Shown: positions 9,086-32,049, counted from the stretch's first letter. The stretch: 64,000 bases of DNA from Inmirania thermothiophila (GCF_003751635.1 NZ_RJVI01000001.1:722726-786725); one strand, 5' to 3'. Made by a program: numbers and translations. The notes: a model not told the origin generated them from the letters alone.

Positions 9086-10423
9086 TCAGAACATCCACCC
9101 GTAGCTCAGCTCGAGCTGGAACTGATCCATCGCCAGCTCCACGTCCTGCCCGGACGGGGCGCCGAGCGTGTTGACCCCCGAGACCGTCTTTTCCGGGGCG
9201 TACATGAAGGCGAAGTTGAGCTCGCGTTTCTCGCCGATCTTGCGCGTGAAGCCGAAGGTGACGTGGTTCTCGATCACGCCCGGGGCGAGGATGTTGAACA
9301 GCACCTCGGAGCTGGGGATGGGCTGCTCGGTGTGGCTGAAGCCGACCCGCCAGGTCCAGCGCGGCCCGGTCTGCCACTGGTAGCCGATCTTGACGACGGT
9401 GATGTCGTCCCAGCCGAAGCCCGGCCCCCGGCTGCCGCCGAGGCACGAGGAGACGGCGGAGGCCGGGGTGCCGCCCATGACGGCGCCGAGGCACTGGTTG
9501 AGGGCAGGCTGCAGCGGGTCGCCCACCGAGTCGATCTGGCTGTAGGCGATCCACTGCACGTCCACGGCGAGGGTCGAGCGGGGCGAGGTCTGCCAGGCGA
9601 GGCCGACGGTGGCCGTGGGCGGGATGTCGAAGTCGCCGTGCTCGGCGAACAGCCCCCGGTACTTGTCGAAGGAATCCATGGAGATGGTGCTCTGGTAGGA
9701 GGCCCCGAGGGTGAGCCCGGGTGCCACCTCGCCGAGGATGCCGACCTTGGCGCCCCAGCCCGCCGAGCTGTCGTAGCCGAGGTCGGTGAGGTGGTCCGGG
9801 TCGGTGGACAGCATCGCGAAGTTCTTGAGGCCGAAGGCCTTGAAGCGCTGGTAGGCGAGGACGAGGCTCGCGCCCCAGGCGGCGTGCTCGCCGAACTTGC
9901 GGGCGTAGGTGGGGACGACGAAGAGCTGCGCCATGTCGACGCCGGCGTCGCCTGCAGGGCTGCCCGCCTGGCCGAAGGTCCCGAGCCCGAAGGGTGTCTC
10001 GTCGGCGCGCCAGGTGGTGTTCATGCCCCCGTTGCCGTAGACGGTGACGCCGAAGGAGGCCTCCTCGCCCAGCATCCAGTTGCGTCCGAAGTGGGGGATG
10101 AGGAACAGGGTGCGCTCGCTGTCGACGCTGCTTCCGGAGATGCCGCCGTTGGCGCCGAGCCCTCCCGTGATCGAGGAGACCTCGTAGCTGCGGTTGGGGT
10201 TGAACAGGGCCGCGCCGAGGTCCATGCGGCTGCCCACCAGCACCATGCCCGCGGGGTTGCTGGCCGCGGCCATGGCGGTCTGGGGCAGGGCCACCCCGGC
10301 GCCGGCAAGTCCGTTGGTCTTGGTGCCGTAGCCATGGGCGAAGTAGCCGTTGGTGGCCCGCGCCGCCGGGGCGGCGAGGGCGGCGCAGACGGCGAGCGCA
10401 AGGAGCTTCTTGTTGGCGGACAT
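9086..10423 (-). CDS. FadL/TodX/OmpP1-family outer-membrane transporter
   Basis: A 445-residue outer-membrane beta-barrel protein of the long-chain fatty acid/hydrophobic-compound channel family; E. coli FadL is 446. A signal peptide (MSANKKLLALAV...ARA) is followed by the family's N-terminal hatch signature NGYFAHGYGTKTNGLAGAGVA. The protein ends in phenylalanine (LSYGWMF), the usual signal for barrel assembly. ATG at 10423 is preferred over ATG at 10432 because the GGGGGG run directly abuts the earlier ATG and is well spaced for the later one. The gene stands alone on the minus strand, so the substrate cannot be inferred from neighbours; no fatty-acid degradation gene is nearby. Confidence 0.92.
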   Translation of the reverse strand: MSANKKLLALAVCAALAAPAARATNGYFAHGYGTKTNGLAGAGVALPQTAMAAASNPAGMVLVGSRMDLGAALFNPNRSYEVSSITGGLGANGGISGSSVDSERTLFLIPHFGRNWMLGEEASFGVTVYGNGGMNTTWRADETPFGLGTFGQAGSPAGDAGVDMAQLFVVPTYARKFGEHAAWGASLVLAYQRFKAFGLKNFAMLSTDPDHLTDLGYDSSAGWGAKVGILGEVAPGLTLGASYQSTISMDSFDKYRGLFAEHGDFDIPPTATVGLAWQTSPRSTLAVDVQWIAYSQIDSVGDPLQPALNQCLGAVMGGTPASAVSSCLGGSRGPGFGWDDITVVKIGYQWQTGPRWTWRVGFSHTEQPIPSSEVLFNILAPGVIENHVTFGFTRKIGEKRELNFAFMYAPEKTVSGVNTLGAPSGQDVELAMDQFQLELSYGWMF

Positions 10424-10540
10424 GCGGATCATCCCCCCTTGGTGGCTGCAATACCCCGCACATCCTGTCGGATAGGCGGGGCTTCCAGAATACGCCGGAA
10501 TGGATACAATGGCTCGTCCCTTGGGGGGTATCCAGGGGTG

Positions 10541-10569
10541 TTGACAGCTCCCCGGGGGGCTCGCACAAT
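10541..10569 (+). promoter_or_regulatory. Sigma-70 type promoter of the tRNA-Tyr-Gly-Thr-tuf operon
   Basis: A perfect TTGACA (10541-10546), a 17-base spacer and CACAAT (10564-10569) lie 18 bases before mature tRNA-Tyr. This is one of the clearest promoters in the window and probably drives the tRNAs and the first tuf gene. The region back to 10424 is the divergent control region shared with the fadL-type gene; no clear promoter for that gene was found. Confidence 0.75.
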
Positions 10570-10587
10570 ATGCGGCTTCGTCAGCCC

Positions 10588-10672
10588 GGAGGGGTTCCCG
10601 AGCGGTCAAAGGGGGCAGACTGTAAATCTGCTGGCTCAGCCTTCGGAGGTTCGAATCCTTCCCCCTCCACCA
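10588..10672 (+). tRNA. tRNA-Tyr (anticodon GTA)
   Basis: An 85-base class II tRNA with acceptor stem GGAGGGG/CCCCTCC, a long variable arm (GCTGGCTCAGCCTTC), the anticodon loop CTGTAAA with GTA, and an encoded CCA. It is the first of three tRNAs before tuf, the same order Tyr-Gly-Thr-tuf as the E. coli tufB operon. Confidence 0.97.
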
Positions 10673-10710
10673 GGTTGCAGGGCGGCACGGACCGCCCGGG
10701 ACGCTACGCC

Positions 10711-10784
<74 letters not shown>

Positions 10785-10814
10785 TTCGCTTGGATGGCTT
10801 CGAGCGATCGCAAG

Positions 10815-10890
<76 letters not shown>

Positions 10891-10963
10891 TCTTCCGCCG
10901 GCGCTGAGGTCGGCAGGACGCGAGCAAGCCGCGAGCACGGCACCAGAGACGGGAGATCGTCGG

Positions 10964-12157
<1,194 letters not shown>

Positions 12158-12168
12158 TTGCAGGCGCG

Positions 12169-12194
12169 GGTCGCGGCGCGGAGGCGCCGCGACC
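12169..12194 (+). terminator. Hairpin between tuf copy 1 and tRNA-Trp
   Basis: A perfect 11-bp stem (GGTCGCGGCGC with GCGCCGCGACC) closes a GGAG loop 12 bases after the tuf stop. There is no U-run, so it may be a terminator, a partial terminator or a processing/stability element before tRNA-Trp. Confidence 0.55.
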
Positions 12195-12212
12195 GGGCGC
12201 AGGGTTGCGCGC

Positions 12213-12288
12213 AGGCCAGTAGCTCAATTGGCAGAGCGGCGGTCTCCAAAACCGCAGGTTGGGGGTTCGATTCCCTCCTGGCCTGCCA
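12213..12288 (+). tRNA. tRNA-Trp (anticodon CCA)
   Basis: A 76-base cloverleaf with acceptor stem AGGCCAG/CTGGCCT, the anticodon loop CTCCAAA with CCA, a T-arm GGGGGTTCGATTCCC and an encoded CCA. It sits between tuf and secE, as in many proteobacteria. A run of six T follows at once, 40 bases before secE. Confidence 0.97.
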
Positions 12289-12333
12289 TTTTTTGTCTCT
12301 GAGCGCCGCGGCGCGGGGCGGGCGGTTCCATCC

Positions 12334-12717
12334 ATGAGCGCGAAGGTCGAGGGTCAGGTGTCGCGCGGCGACACTGCGAAGCTGGTGCTCGCCGCGGCGC
12401 TGGTGCTGGCCGGCGTGGTCGGCTTCCACTACTTCGACGAGCAGGCGTCGCTGCTGCTGCGCGTCGTCGGGCTGCTCGCGGTGGTGCTGGTGGCGCTGGC
12501 GCTGGGGCTGCGCACGGATCCGGGGCGGCGGGCGTGGCTCTTCGCCCAGGAGGCGCGCACGGAGCTGCGCAAGGTGGTCTGGCCCACGCGGCAGGAGACG
12601 ATGCAGACGACGCTGCTGGTGATGGGGATGGTCCTGGTGGTGGCCGTCATCCTGTGGCTGCTGGACATGTTCCTTGCCTGGGGGGTGAGGCTGCTGGTGC
12701 ACAGGGGGGCGGCCTGA
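12334..12717 (+). CDS. secE: Preprotein translocase subunit SecE
   Basis: Clamps the SecY channel in the inner membrane. The protein is 127 residues, the long three-helix form of gammaproteobacteria. Two hydrophobic segments lie in the first 60 residues. They are followed by the conserved amphipathic helix and motif [13 protein letters not shown], and then a C-terminal membrane helix ([17 protein letters not shown]). The stop overlaps the nusG start as TGATG, the standard secE-nusG pair. Confidence 0.97.
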   Translation: MSAKVEGQVSRGDTAKLVLAAALVLAGVVGFHYFDEQASLLLRVVGLLAVVLVALALGLRTDPGRRAWLFAQEARTELRKVVWPTRQETMQTTLLVMGMVLVVAVILWLLDMFLAWGVRLLVHRGAA

Positions 12718-13250
12718 TGGCGAAGCGCTGGTACGTGGTCCACGTCTACTCGGGCTTCGAGCAGCAGGTCAAGCGGGCGCTGGAGGAGCGCATCGCCCGC
12801 TCGGGCCTCGGGGACAAGTTCGGCGAGATCCTGGTCCCCACCGAGGAGGTGGTGGAGATGCGCATGGGCCAGCAGCGGCGCAGCGAGCGCAAGTTCTTCC
12901 CGGGCTACGTGCTGGTCCAGATGGAGATGACCGACGAGACCTGGCACCTGGTGCGCAGCTGCCCGCGGGTGCTGGGCTTCATCGGCGGCACCAGCGACCG
13001 GCCGACGCCGCTCACGGACAAGGAGGCCGAGGCGATCCTGAACCGCGTGCGCGAGGGCGCGGAGAAGCCGCGTCCGAAGATCCTCTTCGAGCCCGGCGAG
13101 GTGGTGCGTGTGATCGACGGGCCCTTCGCCGAGTTCAACGGTGTCGTCGAGGAGGTCAACTACGACAAGAACCGCCTCCGTGTGGGGGTGGTGATCTTCG
13201 GTCGCTCCACCCCGGTGGAGCTCGAGTTCGGGCAGGTCGAGAAGACCTGA
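12717..13250 (+). CDS. nusG: Transcription termination/antitermination factor NusG
   Basis: Binds RNA polymerase, suppresses pausing and links it to Rho or to ribosomal protein S10. The 177-residue protein has the N-terminal NGN domain ([22 protein letters not shown]) and the C-terminal KOW domain ([16 protein letters not shown]). Length and motifs match E. coli NusG (181). It is coupled to secE and followed 65 bases later by rplK. Confidence 0.98.
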   Translation: MAKRWYVVHVYSGFEQQVKRALEERIARSGLGDKFGEILVPTEEVVEMRMGQQRRSERKFFPGYVLVQMEMTDETWHLVRSCPRVLGFIGGTSDRPTPLTDKEAEAILNRVREGAEKPRPKILFEPGEVVRVIDGPFAEFNGVVEEVNYDKNRLRVGVVIFGRSTPVELEFGQVEKT

Positions 13251-13315
13251 TCCCGCCGCAGCCCCGGTCGGGGCGTCGGGGAGCCGCAAGGCGCCAGGAC
13301 CCGAGGGAGTAAGCG

Positions 13316-13747
13316 ATGGCCAAGAAGGTAACCGCGTACATCAAGCTGCAGGTGAAGGCCGGGCAGGCCAACCCCAGCCCGCCGGTGGGCCCGGCGCTGG
13401 GCCAGCACGGCGTCAACATCATGGAGTTCTGCAAGGCGTTCAACGCCCAGACGCAGAACCTGGAGCCGGGTCTGCCCATCCCGGTGGTGATCACGGTCTA
13501 CTCGGACCGCTCCTTCACGTTCGTCACGAAGACGCCGCCGGCCTCGGTGCTGCTCAAGAAGGCGGCGGGCGTGGAGAAGGGCTCGAGCGTGCCGAACCGC
13601 GACAAGGTGGGCAAGGTCACCTGGTCGCAGGTGGAGGAGATCGCCCGCACGAAGATGCCCGACCTGACCGCCTCGGACATGGAGGCGGCCAAGCGCACCA
13701 TCGCGGGGAGTGCGCGCAGCATGGGCATCGAGATCGTGGAGGGCTGA
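13316..13747 (+). CDS. rplK: 50S ribosomal protein L11
   Basis: Binds 23S rRNA at the GTPase-associated centre and takes part in factor binding and RelA activation. The 143-residue protein opens [16 protein letters not shown], with [13 protein letters not shown] in the N-terminal domain and the rRNA-binding C-terminal domain around [13 protein letters not shown]. It is four bases before rplA. In E. coli, L1 represses rplK-rplA translation through this gene's leader. The 65-base gap here holds a small GCCCC/GGGGC hairpin, but a true L1 site cannot be shown by eye. Confidence 0.98.
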   Translation: MAKKVTAYIKLQVKAGQANPSPPVGPALGQHGVNIMEFCKAFNAQTQNLEPGLPIPVVITVYSDRSFTFVTKTPPASVLLKKAAGVEKGSSVPNRDKVGKVTWSQVEEIARTKMPDLTASDMEAAKRTIAGSARSMGIEIVEG

Positions 13748-13751
13748 GGCG

Positions 13752-14447
13752 ATGGCGAGGCGTTCCAAGCGCATGCGGCAGATCCGCGAGCGCATCGACC
13801 GCACCCGGCAGTACCCGGTGGAGGAGGCGATCCAGCTCCTCAAGGAGCTCTCCAGCGTCAAGTTCGACGAGTCGGTGGACGTGGCGGTGAACCTCGGAGT
13901 GGATCCGCGCAAGTCCGACCAGGTGGTGCGGGGCGCGACGGTGCTGCCCCACGGCACCGGCGCCAAGGTGCGGGTGGCGGTCTTCGCCCAGGGCGCCGCG
14001 GCGGAGGCGGCGCGCGAGGCCGGCGCCGACATCGTCGGCTTCGAGGACCTGGCCGAGCGGATCAAGGGCGGGGAGCTCGACTTCGACGTGGTCATCGCCA
14101 CGCCCGACGCGATGCGCGTGGTGGGTCAGCTCGGCAAGATCCTCGGCCCGCGGGGGCTGATGCCGAACCCCAAGGTCGGCACCGTGACCGCGGACGTGGC
14201 CCAGGCGGTGCGCAACGCCAAGGCGGGCCAGGTGCGCTACCGCACCGACAAGGCCGGCATCATCCACTGCACCATCGGCAAGGTCAGCTTCGAGCCGAAG
14301 GCGCTGAAGGAGAACCTCGAGGCCCTGCTCGGGGACCTGCAGAAGGCCAAGCCCAGCGCGGCCAAGGGCACCTACATGAAGAAGATCACCCTGTCGACGA
14401 CGATGGGTCCGGGGCTCGCCGTGGACCGGGCGAGCCTCTCCGTCTGA
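13752..14447 (+). CDS. rplA: 50S ribosomal protein L1
   Basis: Forms the mobile L1 stalk that helps release deacylated tRNA from the E site, and is the known translational repressor of the rplK-rplA unit in E. coli. The 231-residue protein shows the family segments [17 protein letters not shown], the central signature [16 protein letters not shown] and a C-terminal [13 protein letters not shown]. The start is ATG at 13752, close behind rplK; the longer upstream frame belongs to the end of rplK. Confidence 0.98.
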   Translation: MARRSKRMRQIRERIDRTRQYPVEEAIQLLKELSSVKFDESVDVAVNLGVDPRKSDQVVRGATVLPHGTGAKVRVAVFAQGAAAEAAREAGADIVGFEDLAERIKGGELDFDVVIATPDAMRVVGQLGKILGPRGLMPNPKVGTVTADVAQAVRNAKAGQVRYRTDKAGIIHCTIGKVSFEPKALKENLEALLGDLQKAKPSAAKGTYMKKITLSTTMGPGLAVDRASLSV

Positions 14448-14556
14448 GGCGGCGGGGCGGTCGGGTCGCCGGCGCGAGCCACCGGCGGCCGTCCGAGACC
14501 GCAGGCGGGCGGGAGCCGCCCTTAATCGGGACCGGGAGGGTCCGCGGCCTGCGCAG

Positions 14557-14595
14557 ACGGTGCTGCCGGCGCCAGCCCCTGGCGGCGGACACCGT
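14557..14595 (+). promoter_or_regulatory. Candidate L10 autoregulatory hairpin in the rplJ leader
   Basis: ACGGTG pairs with CACCGT, then an asymmetric internal loop (CTG opposite A), then CCG with CGG, a G-G mismatch and CGCCA with TGGCG around a GCCCC loop. A second hairpin, GACACC-GCGA-GGTGTC (14639-14654), has a GNRA-type loop just before the ribosome-binding site. The 222-base gap 14448-14669 contains these and smaller hairpins but no gene. In E. coli, L10-L12 binds such a leader to repress rplJL; its identity here is inferred from position and shape. Confidence 0.4.
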
Positions 14596-14669
14596 AACGG
14601 GTGCGGCCCCCGCGGCGCGGGGTGCCGCGAGGCGTTGAGACACCGCGAGGTGTCGAGACGGGAGGTGAC

Positions 14670-15197
14670 ATGAGCCTCAACCTGGAGCAGAAGAAGGCGG
14701 TCGTCGCCGAGGTCGCCCAGGTCGCGGCCAGCGCGCACTCGGCCGTGGCGGCCGAGTATCGCGGCCTCACCGTGGCGCAGATGACCGAGCTTCGGCGCAA
14801 GGCGCGCGAGGCCGGCGTCTACCTGCGGGTGGTCAAGAACACGCTGGCCCGCCGCGCCCTCGAGGGCACCGACTTCGCATGCATGCGGGACGGGCTGACG
14901 GGTCCGCTGCTGCTGGCGTTCTCGCAGAACGATCCGGCGTCGGCGGCGCGCGTGGTGCGCGACTTCGCCAAGGCCCACGACCGGCTCGTGCCCCGCATGG
15001 TCGCGCTCGGGGGGCAGGTCTACGACGGGTCGGAGCTCGACCGCGTCGCGAGCCTGCCCACCTACGACGAGGCGATCAGCATGCTGATGGCGGTGATGAA
15101 GGCGCCGGTGGAGAAGCTGGCGCGCACCCTCAACGAGGTGCCGGGCAAGCTGGTGCGCACGGTGGCCGCGATCCGCGACCAGAAGCAGGCCGCCTGA
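14670..15197 (+). CDS. rplJ: 50S ribosomal protein L10
   Basis: Anchors the L7/L12 dimers of the ribosomal stalk. The protein is 175 residues, starting MSLNLEQKKAVV. The N-terminal rRNA-binding domain contains VAAEYRGLTVAQMTELRRKAR and VVKNTLARRAL; the C-terminal helix that carries L12 follows. ATG at 14670 is chosen because a full GGAGGTGA ribosome-binding site ends two bases before it; the longer frame from 14601 would run through the leader hairpins. Confidence 0.97.
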   Translation: MSLNLEQKKAVVAEVAQVAASAHSAVAAEYRGLTVAQMTELRRKAREAGVYLRVVKNTLARRALEGTDFACMRDGLTGPLLLAFSQNDPASAARVVRDFAKAHDRLVPRMVALGGQVYDGSELDRVASLPTYDEAISMLMAVMKAPVEKLARTLNEVPGKLVRTVAAIRDQKQAA

Positions 15198-15254
15198 CCA
15201 ACCCCGACCGGATCCGGGCCACGTCCCGGCCCACGAAGACAGGAGAGCAAGACC

Positions 15255-15644
15255 ATGGCTGTGTCCAAAGAGGAGATCCTCGAGGCGATCGCGAACATGA
15301 CGGTGATGGAGGTGGTGGACCTCATCGCCGCCATGGAGGAGAAGTTCGGCGTGAGCGCCGCCGCCGCGGTGGCCGCGGTGCCCATGGCGGGCGCCGCCGC
15401 GGGCGGCGATGCCGGTGCCGCGGCCGAGGAGAAGACCGAGTTCGACGTCATCCTCCAGAGCTTCGGCTCCAACAAGGTGGCGGTGATCAAGGCGGTGCGC
15501 GCCATCACCGGCCTCGGCCTCAAGGAGGCCAAGGATCTCGTCGAGGGCGCCCCGAACCCGGTCAAGGAGGGGGTGTCCAAGGACGAGGCCGAGGAGATCA
15601 AGAAGCAGCTCGAGGAGGCTGGCGCCACCGTCGAGGTGAAGTGA
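15255..15644 (+). CDS. rplL: 50S ribosomal protein L7/L12
   Basis: The multi-copy stalk protein that recruits translational GTPases. The 129-residue protein has an N-terminal dimerisation domain, an alanine/glycine-rich hinge (around residues 38-58) and the C-terminal factor-binding domain with [20 protein letters not shown]. Its hinge is slightly longer than in E. coli (121 residues total). AGGAGAG precedes the ATG. It is followed by a hairpin before rpoB. Confidence 0.98.
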   Translation: MAVSKEEILEAIANMTVMEVVDLIAAMEEKFGVSAAAAVAAVPMAGAAAGGDAGAAAEEKTEFDVILQSFGSNKVAVIKAVRAITGLGLKEAKDLVEGAPNPVKEGVSKDEAEEIKKQLEEAGATVEVK

Positions 15645-15725
15645 CGTCCGCGCGGAAGGTGACAGCGTCGCCGCGGACGGGGCTGGCGGCCATGGGGCCG
15701 CCGGCCTTTTCCTGTTGCCGGACCG

Positions 15726-15751
15726 GGGGGCGGCGCGCCGGCGCCGCCCCC
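15726..15751 (+). terminator. Strong hairpin between rplL and rpoB (possible attenuator)
   Basis: A perfect 11-bp G+C stem (GGGGGCGGCGC with GCGCCGCCCCC) closes a GCCG loop in the 147-base rplL-rpoB gap. It has no U-run. E. coli has a partial terminator in this gap that lowers rpoBC relative to ribosomal protein expression; the position fits that role, but the effect here is inferred. Confidence 0.5.
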
Positions 15752-15791
15752 GCCGTCCGCCGGGCCCCGTAGTCGCAGCCTGAGGAAGACC

Positions 15792-19943
<4,152 letters not shown>

Positions 19944-20004
19944 CCGCAGGGGTGGGCGGGCACGCCGCCCTGCCAAGCTGGAGCATACGCTCTCGGGAGC
20001 CGAC

Positions 20005-24210
<4,206 letters not shown>

Positions 24211-24214
24211 CGCC

Positions 24215-24238
24215 GGCGCGGCGCCCCCGCGCCGCGCC
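24215..24238 (+). terminator. Hairpin at the end of rpoC
   Basis: GGCGCGGCG pairs with CGCCGCGCC around a six-base loop, five bases after the rpoC stop. It ends exactly where the -35 box of the next promoter begins. There is no U-run, so termination would be partial or factor-assisted. Confidence 0.5.
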
Positions 24239-25212
<974 letters not shown>

Positions 25213-25242
25213 ACCCCAGAGGCGCAGAGGCAGGTACGAGCC

Positions 25243-27336
<2,094 letters not shown>

Positions 27337-27379
27337 GGCCGCCCTCGGGACAGAAGAACGACATCGAAGGGGTAGAGCG

Positions 27380-28573
<1,194 letters not shown>

Positions 28574-28642
28574 CACCGGGCGCGCCGGCGGCGATCGCGG
28601 AGCGGTCCCTTCAGGGCAAACAGGCTTGAGGCTCGACAGGCA

Positions 28643-28957
28643 ATGGCAGTGAAGCAACGGATCCGCATTCGTCTGAAGGCGTTCGATCACCGGCTGATCG
28701 ACCAGTCGGCGCGCGAGATCGTCGAGACCGCCAAGCGCACCGGCGCGGTGGTGCGGGGCCCGATCCCGCTGCCCACCAAGAAGGAGCGCTACACGGTGCT
28801 GATCTCGCCGCACGTCAACAAGGACGCGCGCGACCAGTACGAGATCCGCACCCACAAGCGGCTCCTCGACATCGTGGAGCCGACGGACAAGACGGTCGAC
28901 GCGCTCATGAAGCTGGATCTGGCGGCGGGGGTCGACGTCCAGATCCGCCTCGGCTGA
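28643..28957 (+). CDS. rpsJ: 30S ribosomal protein S10 (NusE)
   Basis: Part of the 30S head and, as NusE, a partner of NusB and NusG in antitermination. The 104-residue protein has [26 protein letters not shown] and a conserved loop around [15 protein letters not shown]. It opens the S10 operon. Only 69 bases separate it from tuf, too short for a long L4-responsive leader like that of E. coli, so it may be read through from the str promoter. Confidence 0.98.
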   Translation: MAVKQRIRIRLKAFDHRLIDQSAREIVETAKRTGAVVRGPIPLPTKKERYTVLISPHVNKDARDQYEIRTHKRLLDIVEPTDKTVDALMKLDLAAGVDVQIRLG

Positions 28958-28982
28958 GGCGGGCCGGATCGGGGATAGAGAG

Positions 28983-29627
28983 ATGGCGCTGGGACTGGTA
29001 GGCAGAAAGCTGGGGATGACCCGTCTTTTCACCGAGGAGGGCGAGGTCGTCCCGGTCACCGTGATCCAGGTGGAGCCCAACCGGGTGACCCATGTGCGCA
29101 CGGTGGAGCGCGACGGCTATCGCGCGGTCCAGGTGACCACGGGGCGGCGCAAGCCGCAGCGGGTCAACAAGCCCGAGGCGGGGCACTTCGCCAAGGCCGG
29201 GGTGGAGCCGGGCCGCGGCCTGTGGGAGTTCCGGCTCGCCGAGGGCGAGGGCGAGGGCATCGAGGTCGGGGCGGAGCTCAAGGTGGACCTCTTCGAGGCG
29301 GGGCAGAAGGTGGACGTCACCGGCACCAGCATCGGCAAGGGGTTCGCGGGCACCATCAAGCGGCACAACTTCCGCTCCCAGGACGCCACCCACGGCAACT
29401 CGCTCTCCCACCGGGTGCCGGGCTCCATCGGCCAGAACCAGACGCCGGGACGCGTCTTCAAGGGCAAGCGCATGGCCGGGCACATGGGCGACGTGCGCCG
29501 CACGGTGCAGAACCTCACCGTGGTGCGGGTGGACGCCGAGCGCAACCTGCTGCTGGTCAAGGGCGCGGTGCCGGGTGCGCGGGGCGGCGACGTGATCGTG
29601 CGGCCGGCCGTGAAGGCCCGCTCGTGA
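28983..29627 (+). CDS. rplC: 50S ribosomal protein L3
   Basis: Early-assembly 23S rRNA-binding protein whose extension reaches the peptidyl transferase centre. The 214-residue protein starts [14 protein letters not shown]; the conserved loop with [23 protein letters not shown] is intact, including the glutamine that PrmB methylates in E. coli. It lies 25 bases after rpsJ. Confidence 0.98.
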   Translation: MALGLVGRKLGMTRLFTEEGEVVPVTVIQVEPNRVTHVRTVERDGYRAVQVTTGRRKPQRVNKPEAGHFAKAGVEPGRGLWEFRLAEGEGEGIEVGAELKVDLFEAGQKVDVTGTSIGKGFAGTIKRHNFRSQDATHGNSLSHRVPGSIGQNQTPGRVFKGKRMAGHMGDVRRTVQNLTVVRVDAERNLLLVKGAVPGARGGDVIVRPAVKARS

Positions 29628-29638
29628 GGGGGTTGGCG

Positions 29639-30259
29639 ATGGAGCTCAGTGTTCGCAATCCGGGCGACGGCGCGGTGAGCGGCAGCCTCGAGGTCTCGGA
29701 CGCGGTCTTCGCGCGTCCGTTCAACGAGGCCCTGGTGCACCAGGTGGTGGTGGCCTATCTCGCCGGCGCCCGCGTCGGCACCAAGGCGCAGAAGTCCCGC
29801 TCGGAGGTCTCCGGCGGCGGCCGCAAGCCGTGGCGACAGAAGGGCACGGGCCGCGCCCGCCACGGCAGCATCCGCAGCCCGCTCTGGCGGGGCGGCGCCG
29901 TGACCTTCGCGGCGCGCCCGCGAAGCTACGAGCAGAAGGTCAACCGCAAGATGTATCGGGGCGCAATACGCGCGATCCTGTCCGAGCTGGTGCGCCAGGA
30001 GCGGCTCCTCGTGGTGCCCGAGTTCGGGGTCGAGGAGCCGAAGACGAAGGCGCTGCGCGCGCGGCTCGACGCTTGGGGGCTGGGCGAGGTGCTGATCGTG
30101 GTCGAGGAGCTGGACGAGAAGCTCTACCTCGCCGCGCGCAACCTCGTCGGGGTGGGGGTCTGCGACGCGCGGGCGATCGATCCGGTCTCGCTCATCGGCT
30201 ACGACAAGGTGCTCATGACCGAGGGGGCGGTGAGGCACCTGGAGGGGTGGCTGGCATGA
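29639..30259 (+). CDS. rplD: 50S ribosomal protein L4
   Basis: Lines the peptide exit tunnel; in E. coli it also represses its own operon. The 206-residue protein begins [11 protein letters not shown] and has the tunnel-loop block [22 protein letters not shown] at 29639 is 11 bases after the rplC stop; a longer upstream frame only overlaps rplC. The stop overlaps the rplW start as ATGA. Confidence 0.98.
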   Translation: MELSVRNPGDGAVSGSLEVSDAVFARPFNEALVHQVVVAYLAGARVGTKAQKSRSEVSGGGRKPWRQKGTGRARHGSIRSPLWRGGAVTFAARPRSYEQKVNRKMYRGAIRAILSELVRQERLLVVPEFGVEEPKTKALRARLDAWGLGEVLIVVEELDEKLYLAARNLVGVGVCDARAIDPVSLIGYDKVLMTEGAVRHLEGWLA

Positions 30260-30552
30260 ACCGCGAGCGGCTGATGAAGATCCTTCTGGCGCCCGTGATC
30301 ACGGAGAAGAGTACGCGGATCGCGGACGCGCACCGCCAGTACGCCTTCCGGGTCGCGCGCGACGCCACCAAGCCCGAGATCAAGCGGGCGGTGGAGACCA
30401 TGTTCGAGGTGGAGGTCGACTCGGTGCGGGTGGTCAACGTGCACGGCAAGCGCAAGCGCTTCGGGCGCACCCCGGGTCGGCGGCCGGACTGGAAGAAGGC
30501 GTACGTGCGCCTGCGTGAGGGGCACGAGATCGATTTCATGGGCCAGGACTGA
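30256..30552 (+). CDS. rplW: 50S ribosomal protein L23
   Basis: Sits at the tunnel exit and docks trigger factor and SRP. The protein is 98 residues: [17 protein letters not shown], the conserved [23 protein letters not shown] split over the central fold, and the loop [20 protein letters not shown]. Coupled to rplD by ATGA and 13 bases before rplB. Confidence 0.97.
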   Translation: MNRERLMKILLAPVITEKSTRIADAHRQYAFRVARDATKPEIKRAVETMFEVEVDSVRVVNVHGKRKRFGRTPGRRPDWKKAYVRLREGHEIDFMGQD

Positions 30553-30565
30553 GGGGTAGGGAGCG

Positions 30566-31393
30566 ATGCCGCTGGTCAAAGCGAAGCCGACCTCGCCGGG
30601 GCGCCGCCATGTGGTGCGCGTCGTCACCCCCGGCCTGCACAAGGGCGCGCCGTACGAGCCGCTGGTGGAGAAGAAGACCAAGACCGGCGGGCGCAACAAT
30701 GCCGGGCGCATCACCGTGCGCCACCGCGGCGGCGGGCACAAGCAGCGCTACCGCATCATCGACTTCCGTCGCAACAAGGACGGCATCCCGGCGCGGGTCG
30801 AGCGGCTCGAGTACGACCCGAACCGCAGCGCCCACATCGCGCTGGTGCTCTACGCCGACGGCGAGCGCCGCTACATCATCGCCCCGCAGGGGGTGAAGCC
30901 GGGCGACGAGATCCGCTCCGGGCGCGACGCCCCCATCAAGCCCGGCAACTGCCTGCCCCTGCGCAACATCCCGGTGGGCACCACGGTGCACTGCGTGGAG
31001 CTGCAGCCGGGCAAGGGGGCGCAGCTTGCGCGCGCGGCCGGGGCCGCGGTGCAGCTGGTGGCGCGCGAGGGCAGCTATGCCACGCTGCGGCTTCGCTCCG
31101 GCGAGATGCGCAAGGTCCACGTGGACTGCCGCGCCACCATCGGGGTCGTCTCCAATCCGGAGCACAACCTCGAGAAGCTGGGCAAGGCCGGGGCCAAGCG
31201 CTGGCGAGGGATCCGGCCGACCGTGCGCGGCGTCGCCATGAACCCGGTGGATCACCCGCACGGCGGCGGCGAGGGGCGGACCTCGGGCGGCCGCCATCCG
31301 GTCTCGCCGTGGGGCGTGCCCACCAAGGGGCACAGGACGCGTCGCAACAAGCGCACCGATCGCATGATCGTGCGCCGTCGTTACCAGAAGTAG
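30566..31393 (+). CDS. rplB: 50S ribosomal protein L2
   Basis: One of the most conserved ribosomal proteins; it bridges the subunits and supports the peptidyl transferase centre. The 275-residue protein has the RNA-binding core [16 protein letters not shown], the SH3-like domain, and the C-terminal [15 protein letters not shown] with the conserved histidine (HPHGGGE). Confidence 0.99.
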   Translation: MPLVKAKPTSPGRRHVVRVVTPGLHKGAPYEPLVEKKTKTGGRNNAGRITVRHRGGGHKQRYRIIDFRRNKDGIPARVERLEYDPNRSAHIALVLYADGERRYIIAPQGVKPGDEIRSGRDAPIKPGNCLPLRNIPVGTTVHCVELQPGKGAQLARAAGAAVQLVAREGSYATLRLRSGEMRKVHVDCRATIGVVSNPEHNLEKLGKAGAKRWRGIRPTVRGVAMNPVDHPHGGGEGRTSGGRHPVSPWGVPTKGHRTRRNKRTDRMIVRRRYQK

Positions 31394-31410
31394 CCGATAG
31401 GGGTTTCACG

Positions 31411-31689
31411 GTGCCACGCTCGGTAAAGAAAGGACCGTTCGTCGACCTGCACCTTCTGCGGAAGGTGGAGAAGGCGCGCGCGGAGGGGAGCAAGCGCCCG
31501 ATCAAGACCTGGTCGCGGCGCTCGACCATCATCCCGGAGATGGTGGGGCTGACCATCGCCGTGCACAACGGGCGCCAGCACGTGCCCATCCTCGTGACCG
31601 AGAACATGGTCGGCCACAAGCTGGGCGAGTTCGCGCCGACGCGGACCTTCCGCGGGCATGCCGCGGACAAGAAGGCCAAGAAGCGCTGA
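31411..31689 (+). CDS. rpsS: 30S ribosomal protein S19
   Basis: Protein of the 30S head that contacts S13 and tRNA. The 92-residue protein reads [18 protein letters not shown], then the motif [14 protein letters not shown] and the C-terminal [16 protein letters not shown]. The start is GTG at 31411, with AGGGG seven bases upstream; the family N-terminus (MPRS) follows directly. No ATG nearby fits. Confidence 0.97.
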   Translation: MPRSVKKGPFVDLHLLRKVEKARAEGSKRPIKTWSRRSTIIPEMVGLTIAVHNGRQHVPILVTENMVGHKLGEFAPTRTFRGHAADKKAKKR

Positions 31690-31706
31690 CAGGGCGGGGT
31701 GGACTC

Positions 31707-32039
31707 ATGGAAGCGGTAGCGAGGCTGCGTTACGCGAGGATCTCGGCGCAGAAGGGCCGGCTCGTGGCGGACCAGATCCGGGGCAAGCCGGTGGGCGAGG
31801 CGCTCAACATCCTGCGCTTCAGCCGCAAGAAGGCGGCGCGCATCATCGAGAAGGTGCTCGTCTCGGCGATCGCCAACGCCGAGCACAACGAGGGCGCCGA
31901 CGTCGACGAGCTCAAGGTCGCGCGCATCTGCGTCGACGAGGGCCCGACCTACAAGCGGTTCCGGGCGCGGGCGCGCGGGCGCGCGACGCGCATCCTCAAA
32001 CGCACCAGCCACATCACCGTCGCCGTCGGCGACCACTGA
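31707..32039 (+). CDS. rplV: 50S ribosomal protein L22
   Basis: Its long hairpin lines the exit tunnel and contacts macrolides. The 110-residue protein has [20 protein letters not shown] and the C-terminal hairpin [20 protein letters not shown]. Length matches E. coli L22 (110). Confidence 0.98.
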   Translation: MEAVARLRYARISAQKGRLVADQIRGKPVGEALNILRFSRKKAARIIEKVLVSAIANAEHNEGADVDELKVARICVDEGPTYKRFRARARGRATRILKRTSHITVAVGDH

Positions 32040-32049
32040 GGGCAGGGGA

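Noticed and set aside
12289-12296. T-run after tRNA-Trp as a terminator
   Set aside because: Only six T and no hairpin beyond the tRNA itself. secE follows at once without a visible promoter, so read-through is more likely.
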